Part shown: in pieces, positions 27,603-35,702 of the stretch
How the letters are laid out: every line of letters starts with the position of its first letter
How positions within the stretch are numbered: position 1 is the first letter of the stretch
Assembly (NCBI GenBank): GCA_021807105.1
Contig: JAKAPL010000033.1
Location: forward strand, 1 to 36,979
Direction: 5' to 3'
DNA from: Myxococcales bacterium
Lineage (GTDB): Bacteria; Myxococcota; Myxococcia; Myxococcales; JAKAPL01
DNA: 36,979 bases
The notes under the pieces: model-generated
What the model was told of the DNA's origin: nothing
The model's database searches: none
The model's input: the letters and a program-made list of their open reading frames with translations, nothing else
Position numbers and translations under genes: made by a program

Positions 27603-29132
27603 TTACAGCCCCGCCAGCTCGCGGCGGTCGTGCACGAAGCGCTCAACTCCGGCCGCGATGTCCTTCGCGACCTCCTGCTGGAAGGCAGCCGATCGCAGCC
27701 GGCGCTCTTCCCTGGGGTTGCTCACGAACGCCGTCTCCACCAGGATCGCCGGCATCCTCACGCCGAGCAGCACGTAGAAGAGGGCGTGCCTGACGCCCCG
27801 GTCGGGGGCCTCCTCGCCGGCGACGAGCGCCCGCTGGACCGCGGTCGCGAGCCGGTGCGACTCCTCGGTGTCCGACTTCTGGGCGAGATCGGCGAGGATG
27901 AGCTGGAGGTCGGAGATGCTCCGCTCCGAGCTCTGGTTCTCGCGGGCGGCGAGGCGGATCGCGTAGCGGTCGTTGGTCACGTCCAGAAAGTAGGTCTGGA
28001 CGCCGTGCTGCTCACGGTCGGTGTTCGCGTTCGCGTGGATGGAGATGAACAGGTCGGCCTTGTGGTCGTTCGCGAACTCCGCGCGCCCCTCGAGCGGCAC
28101 GAACCGGTCGCCGCCCCGGGTCAACAGCACCTCGAAGCCCGCGGCCGACAGCTCCCGCGCGAGCCGCTTCGCGATGGCGAGGGTCACGTCCTTCTCCCGG
28201 GTACCATGGGGACCGATCGCCCCGGCGTCGTGGCCGCCGTGGCCGGCGTCGATCACGATCCGGTGGACCCGGAGCCCCATCTGCACGGCGAGCGGCACTC
28301 CCCCCGGCGCCGGCCCGGCCTTGGCAAGCGCCCGCGTGGAAAGAGGAGCCGCCTTGCCCGTCCCCGGCCCCGCCGGGCGCGCCGCGGGGTCTCTCAGGAA
28401 GCCGGCGAGCCAGCGCGCTCCGGCTTTGTCCTCGCCCCCGGGCTTCTTCCCCGCCGGCGCGGCCGCGAATCGAGCGGCTGCCGCCCCCCCGCGGGCGCGC
28501 CCCTCGCCCTCCCCGCCTGCGACCTCCGCGGGCGGCGCGGCCAGCTCCTCCGGCCGCGCAGGCGGCGCGGCGCGCGCGAGCCTCCCGTCGCTCCGCTGGG
28601 CCGCCTTGCCCGGCGTCGCACCGCCGGCCCCCCGGACCTCCCGCCGCTTCGGCGCCTTCGGCAGCGTCGCGAGGAGCACGCGCGCCCGGCGGACCATGTC
28701 CCCGCGCGGATAACGGCGGAGGATCCGTTCGAGATCCGCGCGCGCGGCCTCCGGGTCGTCCTCGCGCAACAGCTCGATCCGCGCCGCTTGGTAGAGCGCG
28801 TCGTCGGCGAGCGCGCTCCTCGGCCAGACGCGGGCCACGCGACGGTAGTCGGCGAGGGCGGACCGCCGATCGGCGGCCACGAAGGAGAGGCGCGACAACT
28901 CCGCGCGCAGCTCCGCGGCGGTGAAGAGCGCCTGGGGCGCCCGCGGCGAACGAGGGAAGCGCGCCGCGACCTTCTCGAAGCTCCCCGCCGCCGCGAGCCA
29001 GTGGTCCCGGTCGCGTCGCTTCTGGCGATCGGCCTTGAGCGCATAGAAGGCGTGCCGGGCCTTCTGGTAGGCGGCCTCGGAGGGCGAGACCCGCCCGGCG
29101 AGGAGGGCGAGGAGCAGGGGCGCGGCGATCAT
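27603..29132 (-). CDS. N-acetylmuramoyl-L-alanine amidase (Amidase_3) with TPR-like N-terminus
   Basis: Zinc enzyme that cuts the bond between muramic acid and the peptide stem in peptidoglycan, usually at division. The ATG at 29132 starts a signal peptide (MIAAPLLLALLAGRV); the longer frame to 29168 adds 12 charged residues. Residues ~20-165 form TPR-like helices (SFEKVAARFPRSPRAPQALF, ADYRRVARVWPRSALADDAL). An Ala/Pro/Gly linker follows, and the catalytic domain starts near 292: VIDAGHGGHDAGAIG (zinc His), DLFISIHANAN (second zinc His), and ILVETAFVSNPREERRL (catalytic Glu). It has the AmiC-type catalytic fold, but the TPR front replaces the AMIN domain, as in several deltaproteobacterial relatives. 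It acts in the periplasm. Confidence 0.92.
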   Translation of the reverse strand: MIAAPLLLALLAGRVSPSEAAYQKARHAFYALKADRQKRRDRDHWLAAAGSFEKVAARFPRSPRAPQALFTAAELRAELSRLSFVAADRRSALADYRRVARVWPRSALADDALYQAARIELLREDDPEAARADLERILRRYPRGDMVRRARVLLATLPKAPKRREVRGAGGATPGKAAQRSDGRLARAAPPARPEELAAPPAEVAGGEGEGRARGGAAAARFAAAPAGKKPGGEDKAGARWLAGFLRDPAARPAGPGTGKAAPLSTRALAKAGPAPGGVPLAVQMGLRVHRIVIDAGHGGHDAGAIGPHGTREKDVTLAIAKRLARELSAAGFEVLLTRGGDRFVPLEGRAEFANDHKADLFISIHANANTDREQHGVQTYFLDVTNDRYAIRLAARENQSSERSISDLQLILADLAQKSDTEESHRLATAVQRALVAGEEAPDRGVRHALFYVLLGVRMPAILVETAFVSNPREERRLRSAAFQQEVAKDIAAGVERFVHDRRELAGL

Positions 29133-29228
29133 CGCCTCGATCGAACCACGGGATCGGCCCGGCGGCAATTTTTCGGCCGGGCCGGCGGCCGCGACCGGCT
29201 CTCCCGGGGGGGGCCCGGAGGTCCCCGA

Positions 29229-30851
29229 TCAGCGCCGCTCCACGACCCCGGGGGCCCGCAGCGTCCTCCGGTAGAGCGCGCAGGTCTCGCCGAGCGCGTC
29301 CAGATCGCCGGCCCTCCAGGCCGCCCAGACGTCGCCGACCGAGAGGTACGGCCGGGTCCGGCGCCAGAGGAAAAAGGGGACCATCCGCGCGCGGAGGGCT
29401 GGCGATGTCCCCGCGAGCGCGTGCTCCCGGGCGAGGACGATCTCGTCGCGGTCGAGCGCGCCCCGCAGCGCGCCCTCCCCCCACAGCTCCTTCAGGTCCT
29501 TCGCCCCGGTCGCGAGCCGGAACGGGCCGGGGTGCTCGGCGTAGACGCCCACCGGACGGCCGGCGATCACCCGCCCGATCCCCGCCGGCACGAGCGGCCT
29601 TCCGACCGCCGGGGCGAGGTAGCCGAAGACGACGCACGACGCGAGCGCGACGGCGCCGCTCCCCGCCGCGGCGGCGATCGGGGGACCGCGCGACCAGAGC
29701 ACCGCCGCGGCGAGGAGCAGCGGCGCGGCCACCGGGATGGTCCAGGCCGCGACGCCGAATCGCGCCGCGGCGAGCAGCGCGGCCGTCGCCGCGAGGAGCG
29801 TGAGCCCGACGAGTCGCCGCGTCCAGCGGGCCGCCTCTCCGCCGGCGAGCGCCGCCTCCGCGGCGAGCGCCGCGAGAGGGACGAGCACGAGGAGGGGATA
29901 GTGGAGACCATGCTCCTCCGGGAGCGAGAAGACGACATAGAACGCAAGGAGCCATCCGAGGGCGAGCGCCGACCGCCGGCGGACCTCGGGCAAGCGGATC
30001 GCGCGAACGAGCCCCACCGCGGCGAGCGGGAGAAACGGCGCCGCGTACAGCAGCGTCCCCCAGAGGAGCCCGAGGCGCATCTGCCCGTGCGCCGAGGAGA
30101 AGCGCCGGAAGTACTGGTCGACCACCGCCGTCTCCCAGAACTCGCGGGGATGGGTGGCGATCATCCAGCCGAACCAGGGAAGCGAGATGGCCGCGCCCGC
30201 GAGCGTGCCCCACCAGAGGGGGGGCCGGCGCAGCAGCTCGAGCCGGCGCAGCCCCGCGAGGGCGGCGGCCGCCGCGAGGAGCAGCACGAACGGCCCGATC
30301 GGCCCCTTGACCCCGAGCGAGAGACCACCGAAGAAACCCGCCCAGACGAGCGCGCGCGGGCGGCCCGGGAGCGCGCGCGCGACATTCACGAGCGAGGCCG
30401 CGAGGCAGGCGGCGAGGGGCAGGTCGAGCATCAGCTCGCGCGAGAAGCGCGTGATCCCGAAGCTGCCCGCGAGGAGGAGGCCGGCGATCGGCGCCGCCTC
30501 CGGCCCCGCGGTCTCGGCGGCGAACAGCGCCCCCGCCGCGCACGTCGCCGCAGCAGCGAGGGCCGCGACGAGCCTCGCCGCGAACGCGTCGCGACCGAAG
30601 AGGGCCATCGCGAAGCGCGCGGCCCAGAAGACGAGCGGCGGCTTCTGAAAGACGAGGCTGCCGTCGTGGCTCGGGGCAATTCGGCCGCCGTCCACCATGT
30701 CGGTGACCACCGAGAGGTAGAAGCCCTCGTCGCCGTGGCTCGCGCCGCCGAGGTTGCCCAGGCCCGGCAGCGCGAGCGCGAGGGCGAGGAGCCCGCAGAG
30801 GGCGGCCGCGACCGCCGGGCTGCGGCGCAGGCTCTCGACGAGATGGCTCAT
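29229..30851 (-). CDS. GT39/ArnT-type integral membrane glycosyltransferase
   Basis: A 540-aa protein with about ten hydrophobic spans. The first periplasmic loop holds SHGDEGFYL, with Asp41-Glu42 matching the catalytic acidic pair of the GT-C family (ArnT, PMT), and later FQKPPLVFWAARFAMALFGR, which is typical of GT39 enzymes (KPPL-W). Such enzymes move a sugar from a polyprenyl phosphate carrier to a lipid or protein outside the membrane. The C-terminal ~150 residues form a soluble domain. The ATG overlaps the stop of the SGNH gene (ATGA), so both are made together and probably act on the same glycan. Donor and acceptor are unknown. Confidence 0.88.
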   Translation of the reverse strand: MSHLVESLRRSPAVAAALCGLLALALALPGLGNLGGASHGDEGFYLSVVTDMVDGGRIAPSHDGSLVFQKPPLVFWAARFAMALFGRDAFAARLVAALAAAATCAAGALFAAETAGPEAAPIAGLLLAGSFGITRFSRELMLDLPLAACLAASLVNVARALPGRPRALVWAGFFGGLSLGVKGPIGPFVLLLAAAAALAGLRRLELLRRPPLWWGTLAGAAISLPWFGWMIATHPREFWETAVVDQYFRRFSSAHGQMRLGLLWGTLLYAAPFLPLAAVGLVRAIRLPEVRRRSALALGWLLAFYVVFSLPEEHGLHYPLLVLVPLAALAAEAALAGGEAARWTRRLVGLTLLAATAALLAAARFGVAAWTIPVAAPLLLAAAVLWSRGPPIAAAAGSGAVALASCVVFGYLAPAVGRPLVPAGIGRVIAGRPVGVYAEHPGPFRLATGAKDLKELWGEGALRGALDRDEIVLAREHALAGTSPALRARMVPFFLWRRTRPYLSVGDVWAAWRAGDLDALGETCALYRRTLRAPGVVERR

Positions 30852-31975
30852 CGCGCGGCGAGCGCGGCGCCGATCGCGGCGGCCGCGACCGCGTGGCCGG
30901 CCGCGGTGAGGTGGCCGTGGTAGACGCGCTCGCCCCGGGCGGCGGCCGCGCGCAGGGGGGCGAGCAGGTCGATGAGCGTGAGCCCCTGCTCGCGGGCGAT
31001 CGCCGCGAGCCGCTCCTGCGGCGCCTCTCGGTCCAGCCCGGCCGGCGATCCGGCGAGGGCGACGAGCTGGGCCCAGAGCCCGTCGTCGACCTGGGCGGGG
31101 CCCGGGATGACCGCGACGAAGAAACGGCCGCCCGCCCCCCTCGTCACGCCGGCCGCGCGGGCGAGGAGCGCCGCGGTGAGCGTCCAGGCCCGCTCGAACT
31201 TCGGCCCCGGGGAAGCGCGGTAGATGCCGTAGAGGGGGTCGAGACCGCCCCGCGCCCGCTCCAGCAGCGCGTTGATCCTCCGCTTCTGCCACCGGTAGAG
31301 CTGGGAACGGTTCAAGAGCGCGTAGCCGATCCGATCGCCCATGGGCCGGAAGGGGAGCGGACGCGGCGCCCCGCCGTCGAGCGTGAACTGCGGGTGCGGC
31401 AGCCTCGACAGCTCGGGCGAGTTGTCCCAGACATCGTTCTCGACGTAGAAGCAGACGACCACCGCCGAGGGCGAGAGCGGGAGGGCGACGTGCTCCAGGG
31501 TGAGCAGCTCCTGCCCGGTGTCGTAGCCCGGGACCCCCATGGACAGGACCTCGAACGGCGGCGACGCCCTGGCGAAGCGGGCCTTCAGCAGGCCGGCGAA
31601 GGTCTTCGCGAACGGCACGTCCACGCCGGCGAGGAACGAGTCGCCGAGGAGCACGATCGGCCGGCCGATCCGCGACGGCTCCGCGTCCCGAAAGCCGAGC
31701 GAGTTGAACGCGAGCGGGGTGGGCGTCCCGTCGATCGACGGCACCGTGGCCCGCAGCCCGGGGCGGAAGCGAAACCCGAGGATCGGATCCGAGCGATCGT
31801 AGAGATCGATCTCCGGCGAGAAGAACCGGACGGCCGCCTCGCCGGCGAGGAGGGCGAGCAGCAGACCGAAGGCGGCCAGGGCGAGCCGGGCGGAGCGCGA
31901 AGGCTTCCGGCGGCCCGCAGGGTCGGCTATAACGGCCCCTCTCGCGGCGCCCGCTCCCGTGAACCTCCTCGGCAT
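30848..31975 (-). CDS. membrane-anchored SGNH/GDSL-type hydrolase
   Basis: A 375-aa protein with a single N-terminal membrane anchor (~30-46, LALAAFGLLLALLAGEA) and the catalytic domain probably outside. Blocks seen are GDSF with nucleophile Ser113, the Gly block GVPGYDTGQE, YVENDVWDN with the Asn, and a C-terminal Asp/His region (LTAAGHAV). Related proteins are esterases or acyltransferase partners acting on surface polysaccharides. The ATG at 31975 puts its first 17 bp across the start of the divergent carbamoyltransferase gene; no ATG or GTG was found in frame before the anchor, so I keep it. SGNH proteins often accompany carbamoyltransferase-SxtJ-DUF5989 sets (from memory), which fits its place here. 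Confidence 0.86.
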   Translation of the reverse strand: MPRRFTGAGAARGAVIADPAGRRKPSRSARLALAAFGLLLALLAGEAAVRFFSPEIDLYDRSDPILGFRFRPGLRATVPSIDGTPTPLAFNSLGFRDAEPSRIGRPIVLLGDSFLAGVDVPFAKTFAGLLKARFARASPPFEVLSMGVPGYDTGQELLTLEHVALPLSPSAVVVCFYVENDVWDNSPELSRLPHPQFTLDGGAPRPLPFRPMGDRIGYALLNRSQLYRWQKRRINALLERARGGLDPLYGIYRASPGPKFERAWTLTAALLARAAGVTRGAGGRFFVAVIPGPAQVDDGLWAQLVALAGSPAGLDREAPQERLAAIAREQGLTLIDLLAPLRAAAARGERVYHGHLTAAGHAVAAAAIGAALAAR

Positions 31976-33755
31976 CTCCGCACTTTATCACGACGCCGCC
32001 GCCGCCCTCGTGCGGGACGGCGAGGTCGTCGCCGCGGCGCAGGAGGAGCGCTTCAGCCGGCAAAAGGGCGACGCTTCGCTCCCCGTCCGCGCCGCCCGTT
32101 TCTGCCTCGACTTCGCCGGCCTCGTCCCCGCGGACCTCGACGCGGTCGTCTTCTACGACAAGCCGATCGTCAAGCTGGACCGGCTCCTCTCCACCTACGC
32201 CGCCACGGCGCCCCGGAGCCTGCGCTCCTTCCTCGTCGCCATGCCCGCGTGGCTCTCCCGTAAGCTCTGGGTGGCCGACGAGCTGCGCCGGGCGCTCGGC
32301 TACGACGGCGAGGTCCTGTTCGGCGACCACCACGAGAGCCACGCGGCGAGCGCCTTTTATCCTTCCGGCTTCTCGCGGGCGGCGGTCCTCACGCTCGACG
32401 GGGTGGGCGAGTGGAGCGCGGGCAGCCTCTGGCTCGGCGAGGGGCTGGATCTGACGCCGCTCGCCGAGCAGCGCTTCCCCCACTCGCTCGGCCTCCTCTA
32501 CTCGACCTTCACCTACTACTGCGGCTTCAGGGTCAACTCGGGTGAGTACAAGCTCATGGGGCTCGCCCCGTACGGAGCGCCGGTCTTCCGGGACCGCATC
32601 CTGGACGAGCTGGTCGACCTCAAACCCGACGGATCGTTCCGGCTCGACTGCCGCCGCTTCGGCTTCCTCTCCGGTCTGACCATGACGAACGGGGAATTCG
32701 AGGAGCTCTTCGGCGGACCGCCGCGCTCGCCCGAGGGTCCGCTCGGCAGGCGGGAGATGGACCTCGCCGCCTCCATCCAGGCGGTGACCGAGGAGATCGT
32801 CCTGCGCCAGGCCCGCCGCGCCCACGAGCTGACGGGCGCCGATTCCCTCTGCCTGGCGGGCGGCGTCGCGCTCAACTGCGTCGCCAACGGGCGGCTCCTC
32901 CGCGAGGGGCCCTTCGAGCGGATCTGGGTCCAGCCGGCCGCCGGCGACGCGGGCGGCGCCCTCGGCGCGGCCCTCGCCGCCTACCACCGCCTCTTCCGCC
33001 GTCCGCGCGCGCCGGACGGCCGCCGGCCGAGTCCGTACCTCGGTCCCGGGTTCTCGGACGACGAGGTGGCCGCGGCGCTGCAGGCCGCGGGAGCGCGGTT
33101 CGTCACCCTGACCGAGGAGGAGCTGTGCGCCCGGGTGGCGGCGCTGCTCGACGCGGGCAAGGTCGTCGGCTGGTTCCAGGGGCGGATGGAGTTCGGCCCG
33201 CGGGCCCTCGGCGCGCGCTCCATCCTCGCCGACGCGCGCTCGCCCGGGATGCAGTCCGAGCTGAACCTCAAGATCAAGTTTCGGGAGGGCTTCCGCCCTT
33301 TCGCCCCGGCCGTGCTCGAGGCCCGCGCCGCCGACTGGTTCGAGGGGGCGCGCCCGAGCCCGTACATGCTCTTCACCTTCCCGGTGCGCCGGGAGCGGAT
33401 GCGCGCGGTCGGGCCGGCCGAGGGATTTGCCCGCCTCCAGCAGGCGCGCTCCGAGATCCCCGCGGTCACCCACGTCGACGGCTCGGCGCGGATCCAGACG
33501 GTCGACCGCGAAGGCAACCCCCGCCTCCACCGGCTCCTCTCCGCGTTCGAGGCCCGCACCGGGACGCCGCTCGTCATCAACACGAGCTTCAACGTCCGCG
33601 GCGAGCCCATCGTCTGCACGCCGGAGGACGCCTGGCGCTGCTTCCGCCGGACCGCGATGGACGCGCTCGCCATCGGCAGCCACCTCCTCCTCCAGCAGGA
33701 CCAACCGCCCTGGAACGAGGACGAGACGTGGCGCCAGGGGCTCGCCGGAGACTGA
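31959..33755 (+). CDS. NodU/CmcH-family O-carbamoyltransferase
   Basis: Transfers a carbamoyl group from carbamoyl phosphate, via carbamoyl-AMP, to a hydroxyl of a sugar or natural product. The 598-aa protein has the N-terminal ASKHA-type domain (NLLGISALYHDAAAALVRDG, GDHHESHAASAFYPSGF, LTLDGVGEW, LAGGVALNCVANG) and the C-terminal domain with GRMEFGPRALGARSILADAR and NTSFNVRGEPIVCTPEDA. The canonical N-terminus sets the start at GTG 31959. The SxtJ-like gene begins immediately after the stop. It belongs to the type found with SxtJ and DUF5989. A surface glycan target is more likely than an antibiotic here because of the GT39 and SGNH neighbours and the lack of polyketide or peptide synthase genes. 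Confidence 0.95.
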   Translation: MNLLGISALYHDAAAALVRDGEVVAAAQEERFSRQKGDASLPVRAARFCLDFAGLVPADLDAVVFYDKPIVKLDRLLSTYAATAPRSLRSFLVAMPAWLSRKLWVADELRRALGYDGEVLFGDHHESHAASAFYPSGFSRAAVLTLDGVGEWSAGSLWLGEGLDLTPLAEQRFPHSLGLLYSTFTYYCGFRVNSGEYKLMGLAPYGAPVFRDRILDELVDLKPDGSFRLDCRRFGFLSGLTMTNGEFEELFGGPPRSPEGPLGRREMDLAASIQAVTEEIVLRQARRAHELTGADSLCLAGGVALNCVANGRLLREGPFERIWVQPAAGDAGGALGAALAAYHRLFRRPRAPDGRRPSPYLGPGFSDDEVAAALQAAGARFVTLTEEELCARVAALLDAGKVVGWFQGRMEFGPRALGARSILADARSPGMQSELNLKIKFREGFRPFAPAVLEARAADWFEGARPSPYMLFTFPVRRERMRAVGPAEGFARLQQARSEIPAVTHVDGSARIQTVDREGNPRLHRLLSAFEARTGTPLVINTSFNVRGEPIVCTPEDAWRCFRRTAMDALAIGSHLLLQQDQPPWNEDETWRQGLAGD

Positions 33756-34271
33756 ATGGACGCCCGCAACTTCCAGGGGAAGACGGCCTCCGAGGCGGCC
33801 CGGCGGGCAGGGAGGGTCCCGATCGAGTCCTCTCCCGCGGCCCGGCACTCCTTGGAGCCCGGCCTCCCGGAGCGCGAAGGGGCGCGATCGGACCGGCGCG
33901 CGGGCCGATGGTTCGGCGGCGGCGGCGCGCTCCTTTTCGGGGCGGCCGCGGCCAGAGCGGCCCGCCGCGGTCACGCGCCGCTCGCCGCCGCGCTCGCCGC
34001 CGCCGCCGTCGTCCTCTCGCTGCTCGCGGCCTTCTTCCCGCGGGGCGCGTGGCGGGTCCGACAAGCCTCGATGAGCCTCACGAGTCCCCTGGGGTGGGCC
34101 CTCTCCCGGACGTTGCTCGCCCTCGTCTACCTCCTCGGCCTCGCGCCCGCCGGCGCGCTGATCCGCCTCTTCGGCAAGGATCCGCTCGAGCGGCGGCGCG
34201 AACCGGGCCTCCCGAGCTACTTCTCACCGGCGCGCCCGCGCCCGCCCGATCACTTTCGCCGTCCCTACTAG
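33756..34271 (+). CDS. SxtJ-like membrane protein
   Basis: A 171-aa protein. After a charged N-terminal ~50 residues there are hydrophobic spans (GGGGALLFGAAAARAA, LAAALAAAAVVLSLLAAFF). Then comes the part that matches the SxtJ family in pattern: SMSLTSPLGWALSRTLLALV, YLLGLAPAGALIRLFGKDPL, ERRREPGLPSYF, ending in a Pro-rich tail. SxtJ was named in the saxitoxin cluster and is usually found next to carbamoyltransferases; its biochemical role is not established. The ATG directly follows the TGA of the carbamoyltransferase gene, with no gap. The 3' neighbour in such sets, the DUF5989 gene, is here separated by a 445-bp repeat-filled gap. Confidence 0.82.
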   Translation: MDARNFQGKTASEAARRAGRVPIESSPAARHSLEPGLPEREGARSDRRAGRWFGGGGALLFGAAAARAARRGHAPLAAALAAAAVVLSLLAAFFPRGAWRVRQASMSLTSPLGWALSRTLLALVYLLGLAPAGALIRLFGKDPLERRREPGLPSYFSPARPRPPDHFRRPY

Positions 34272-34313
34272 GAGGCTCGTGTCCCATGGGTGCCGTCGCG
34301 AGAGAGCCGAGAC

Positions 34314-34570
34314 CTAAGCCCGTCTTATTCACGGTCCGGCTGCTGCGGCGTCCGATCCCGCGCCTCCCGAAGGGGGGGCTTGCCACCCCTACCACGACAT
34401 GGGGGGGTCTGCTCGCTCCGTACCTCCTCGCGGGGGGCTTGCCACCCTCCAAACGACTTCGGGGGGAGGTGCTTTACGCGACGCCTCGTCGGTCGTTGCT
34501 CTCGCTTGCCCTTCTCGGCTCGCGGTCTCGAACGCCTCGCTACGCCGTACCGTGAATAAGACGGGCTAAG
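34314..34570. mobile_element. MITE-like element with 22-bp inverted ends and CTAAG target duplication
   Basis: The element proper is 34319-34565 (247 bp). Its left end, CCCGTCTTATTCACGGTCCG, and the reverse complement of its right end agree at 21 of 22 positions. It is bounded by the direct repeat CTAAG at 34314-34318 and 34566-34570, a 5-bp target-site duplication. It holds no gene. Inside are two copies of a GGGGGGCTTGCCACCC...ACGAC...GGGGGG motif (near 34372 and 34432). A second, inverted copy begins at 36851. It has inserted between the SxtJ-like and DUF5989 genes. Confidence 0.85.
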
Positions 34571-34716
34571 GCGAGACGGACGCCCGAGGAGTGAAGCGGA
34601 AACGGACTCTTTGCAGTAGGTTGAGCAGCGAAGCGACGAGGCCGCCCGTCGCGGCGAAGGGTTCGGCTTTTGCAGCAGGCGGCCATCGGACACCAGTCTC
34701 CTAGCGAGGCCAGCCC
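34571..34716. other. repeat-like spacer between the MITE and the DUF5989 gene
   Basis: No gene seen. It contains two related stretches about 55 bp apart (CTCTTTGCAGTAGG and CTTTTGCAGCAGG), a GCGACG...CGTCGC inverted pair, and GAGCAGCGAAGCG at 34623-34635, which recurs at 34989-35001 inside the palindrome downstream of DUF5989. It therefore looks like part of another dispersed repeat. Confidence 0.4.
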
Positions 34717-34875
34717 ATGGGAAAGCTCCAGATGCTCAAGGATCTGCTCGCCTTCGCGCGGGAGAACAAGCGGTACTGGCTCCTACCCGCGGCGATCCTC
34801 CTGCTGCTGATGACCGTCCTCGCCCTCCTCGCCCAGGGCTCGGCGCTCGCGCCGTTCATCTACACCCTCTTCTAA
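34717..34875 (+). CDS. DUF5989-type small membrane protein (52 aa)
   Basis: A short gene reading MGKLQMLKDLLAFARENKRY, then WLLPAAILLLLMTVLALLAQ, then GSALAPFIYTLF and stop. The pattern (an amphipathic N-terminus with F-x-R-x-x-K-x-[FY]-W, one membrane span, then AQGSA-x-APFIYTLF at the end) is that of the DUF5989 family, found almost always next to SxtJ and a carbamoyltransferase (from memory). A GAGG ribosome site lies 7 nt before the ATG. The tail would face the periplasm. It probably forms a membrane complex with SxtJ; this is inference. It is flanked by repeats on both sides but looks intact. Confidence 0.88.
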   Translation: MGKLQMLKDLLAFARENKRYWLLPAAILLLLMTVLALLAQGSALAPFIYTLF

Positions 34876-34880
34876 CCTGC

Positions 34881-35033
34881 GTTTCGCCCTTCTCGCCGTC
34901 GCGAGGTCGAGGACGGGGCGGGCCGCCGCGAGACGCACAGGCGGCTTTCGTCGAAGACGTACTGGAGTACGTTGGGACGAAAACCGCCGAGCAGCGAAGC
35001 GCCGGCCGCGAGCAGGCGGGAAAAGGGCGAAAC
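34881..35033. repeat. nested palindromic repeat element
   Basis: Outer arms are GTTTCGCCCTT (34881-34891) and AAGGGCGAAAC (35023-35033), perfect over 11 bp. Inner arms are GGCGGCTTTCGTC (34940-34952) and GACGAAAACCGCC (34976-34988), 12 of 13. The centre is ACGTACT-gg-AGTACGT (34957-34972). The whole can fold as one long cruciform or RNA hairpin. It lies between the 3' ends of the convergent DUF5989 and thioredoxin-like genes, so it may also end transcription. It has no coding content. Confidence 0.75.
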
Positions 35034-35116
35034 CCAAGTCTGACCCCTCCCCGCCGCGCGCGAGCCGCGGGGCGGGGAGGACCGCGACGGGGACGAGCCC
35101 GGGAGGCCTCCCCGCG

Positions 35117-35629
35117 CTACCGCGCCAGATCGTGCGCGATCATCGCGTCGAGGAGGGGGCGGGGCAGGACGCCTTCCCAGCGGGCGAGGATCCTGCCGCT
35201 CCTGGAAATGACGACGGTCGTCGGGAGCGTGTGGATGGGGCCCAGCGGCAGGCCGGGCTCGGCGAACCGATCGGCGCCGACGAGGATGGGGTACGGGATC
35301 CGGTAGAACTCGCGGAAGGGCTCCAGGACCAGCTCGGCCTCGCGGTCGAGCCCGATGCCCACGACCTGGAGCCCCGCCGCGCCGTCCTTCTGCTGCGCCT
35401 CGATGAGGAGCGGGAGCAGGCCCAGGCACGGGAAGCACCAGGTCGCGAAAAAGTTCACGACGAGGAGCTTGCCGCGGTAATCGCCGAGCGAGACGGGCTG
35501 CCCGCGCGTGTCCGGGAGCGACAGCTCGTAGGGGTCGTAGTCGTCTCCGGTCGGCTCGGCCCGCGCGGCGTGCGCGCAAGACGCGGCCGCGAGCAGGAGG
35601 AGCGCGACCCATCGCCGGCCGGAGGCCAT
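35117..35629 (-). CDS. TlpA/ResA-like thiol-disulfide oxidoreductase lipoprotein
   Basis: A 170-aa periplasmic thioredoxin-fold protein. Signal MASGRRWVALLLLAAASC has a possible lipobox (AASC, Cys18). The fold is of the peroxiredoxin/AhpC-TSA type: FELSLPD-like opening (YELSLPDTRGQPVSLGDYRG), LLVVNFFATWCFPCLGLLP with redox centre Cys65-Cys68, and the cis-Pro loop LPTTVVISRSGRIL. It probably reduces or relays disulfides in exported or cytochrome-related proteins; substrates are unknown. It is a single-gene unit on the minus strand, converging on the cassette. Confidence 0.92.
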   Translation of the reverse strand: MASGRRWVALLLLAAASCAHAARAEPTGDDYDPYELSLPDTRGQPVSLGDYRGKLLVVNFFATWCFPCLGLLPLLIEAQQKDGAAGLQVVGIGLDREAELVLEPFREFYRIPYPILVGADRFAEPGLPLGPIHTLPTTVVISRSGRILARWEGVLPRPLLDAMIAHDLAR

Positions 35630-35702
35630 GCCGCAATCTACCGCGTCACCGGCCCCGGCGCGGGAGTTTCGGCTCCCGGGGAGGCCGGGAGCCCCCGCTC
35701 AG

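Noticed and set aside
26208..30923. 1571-aa plus-strand open frame
   Set aside because: Antisense to glnD, the amidase and the GT39 gene, all of which have clear motifs; Arg/Glu-rich shadow of GC-rich coding DNA.
29229..34064. 1611-aa minus-strand frame containing the GT39 gene
   Set aside because: Only its last 540 residues are a real protein; the rest is antisense to the carbamoyltransferase and SGNH region. The ATGA overlap gives the true start at 30851.
34290..34559. 89-aa plus-strand frame in the gap before DUF5989
   Set aside because: Lies almost wholly inside the MITE-like element and has no protein-like composition.
34881..35033. Replication origin or attachment site
   Set aside because: No DnaA boxes, integrase or tRNA nearby; a dispersed palindromic repeat explains it better.
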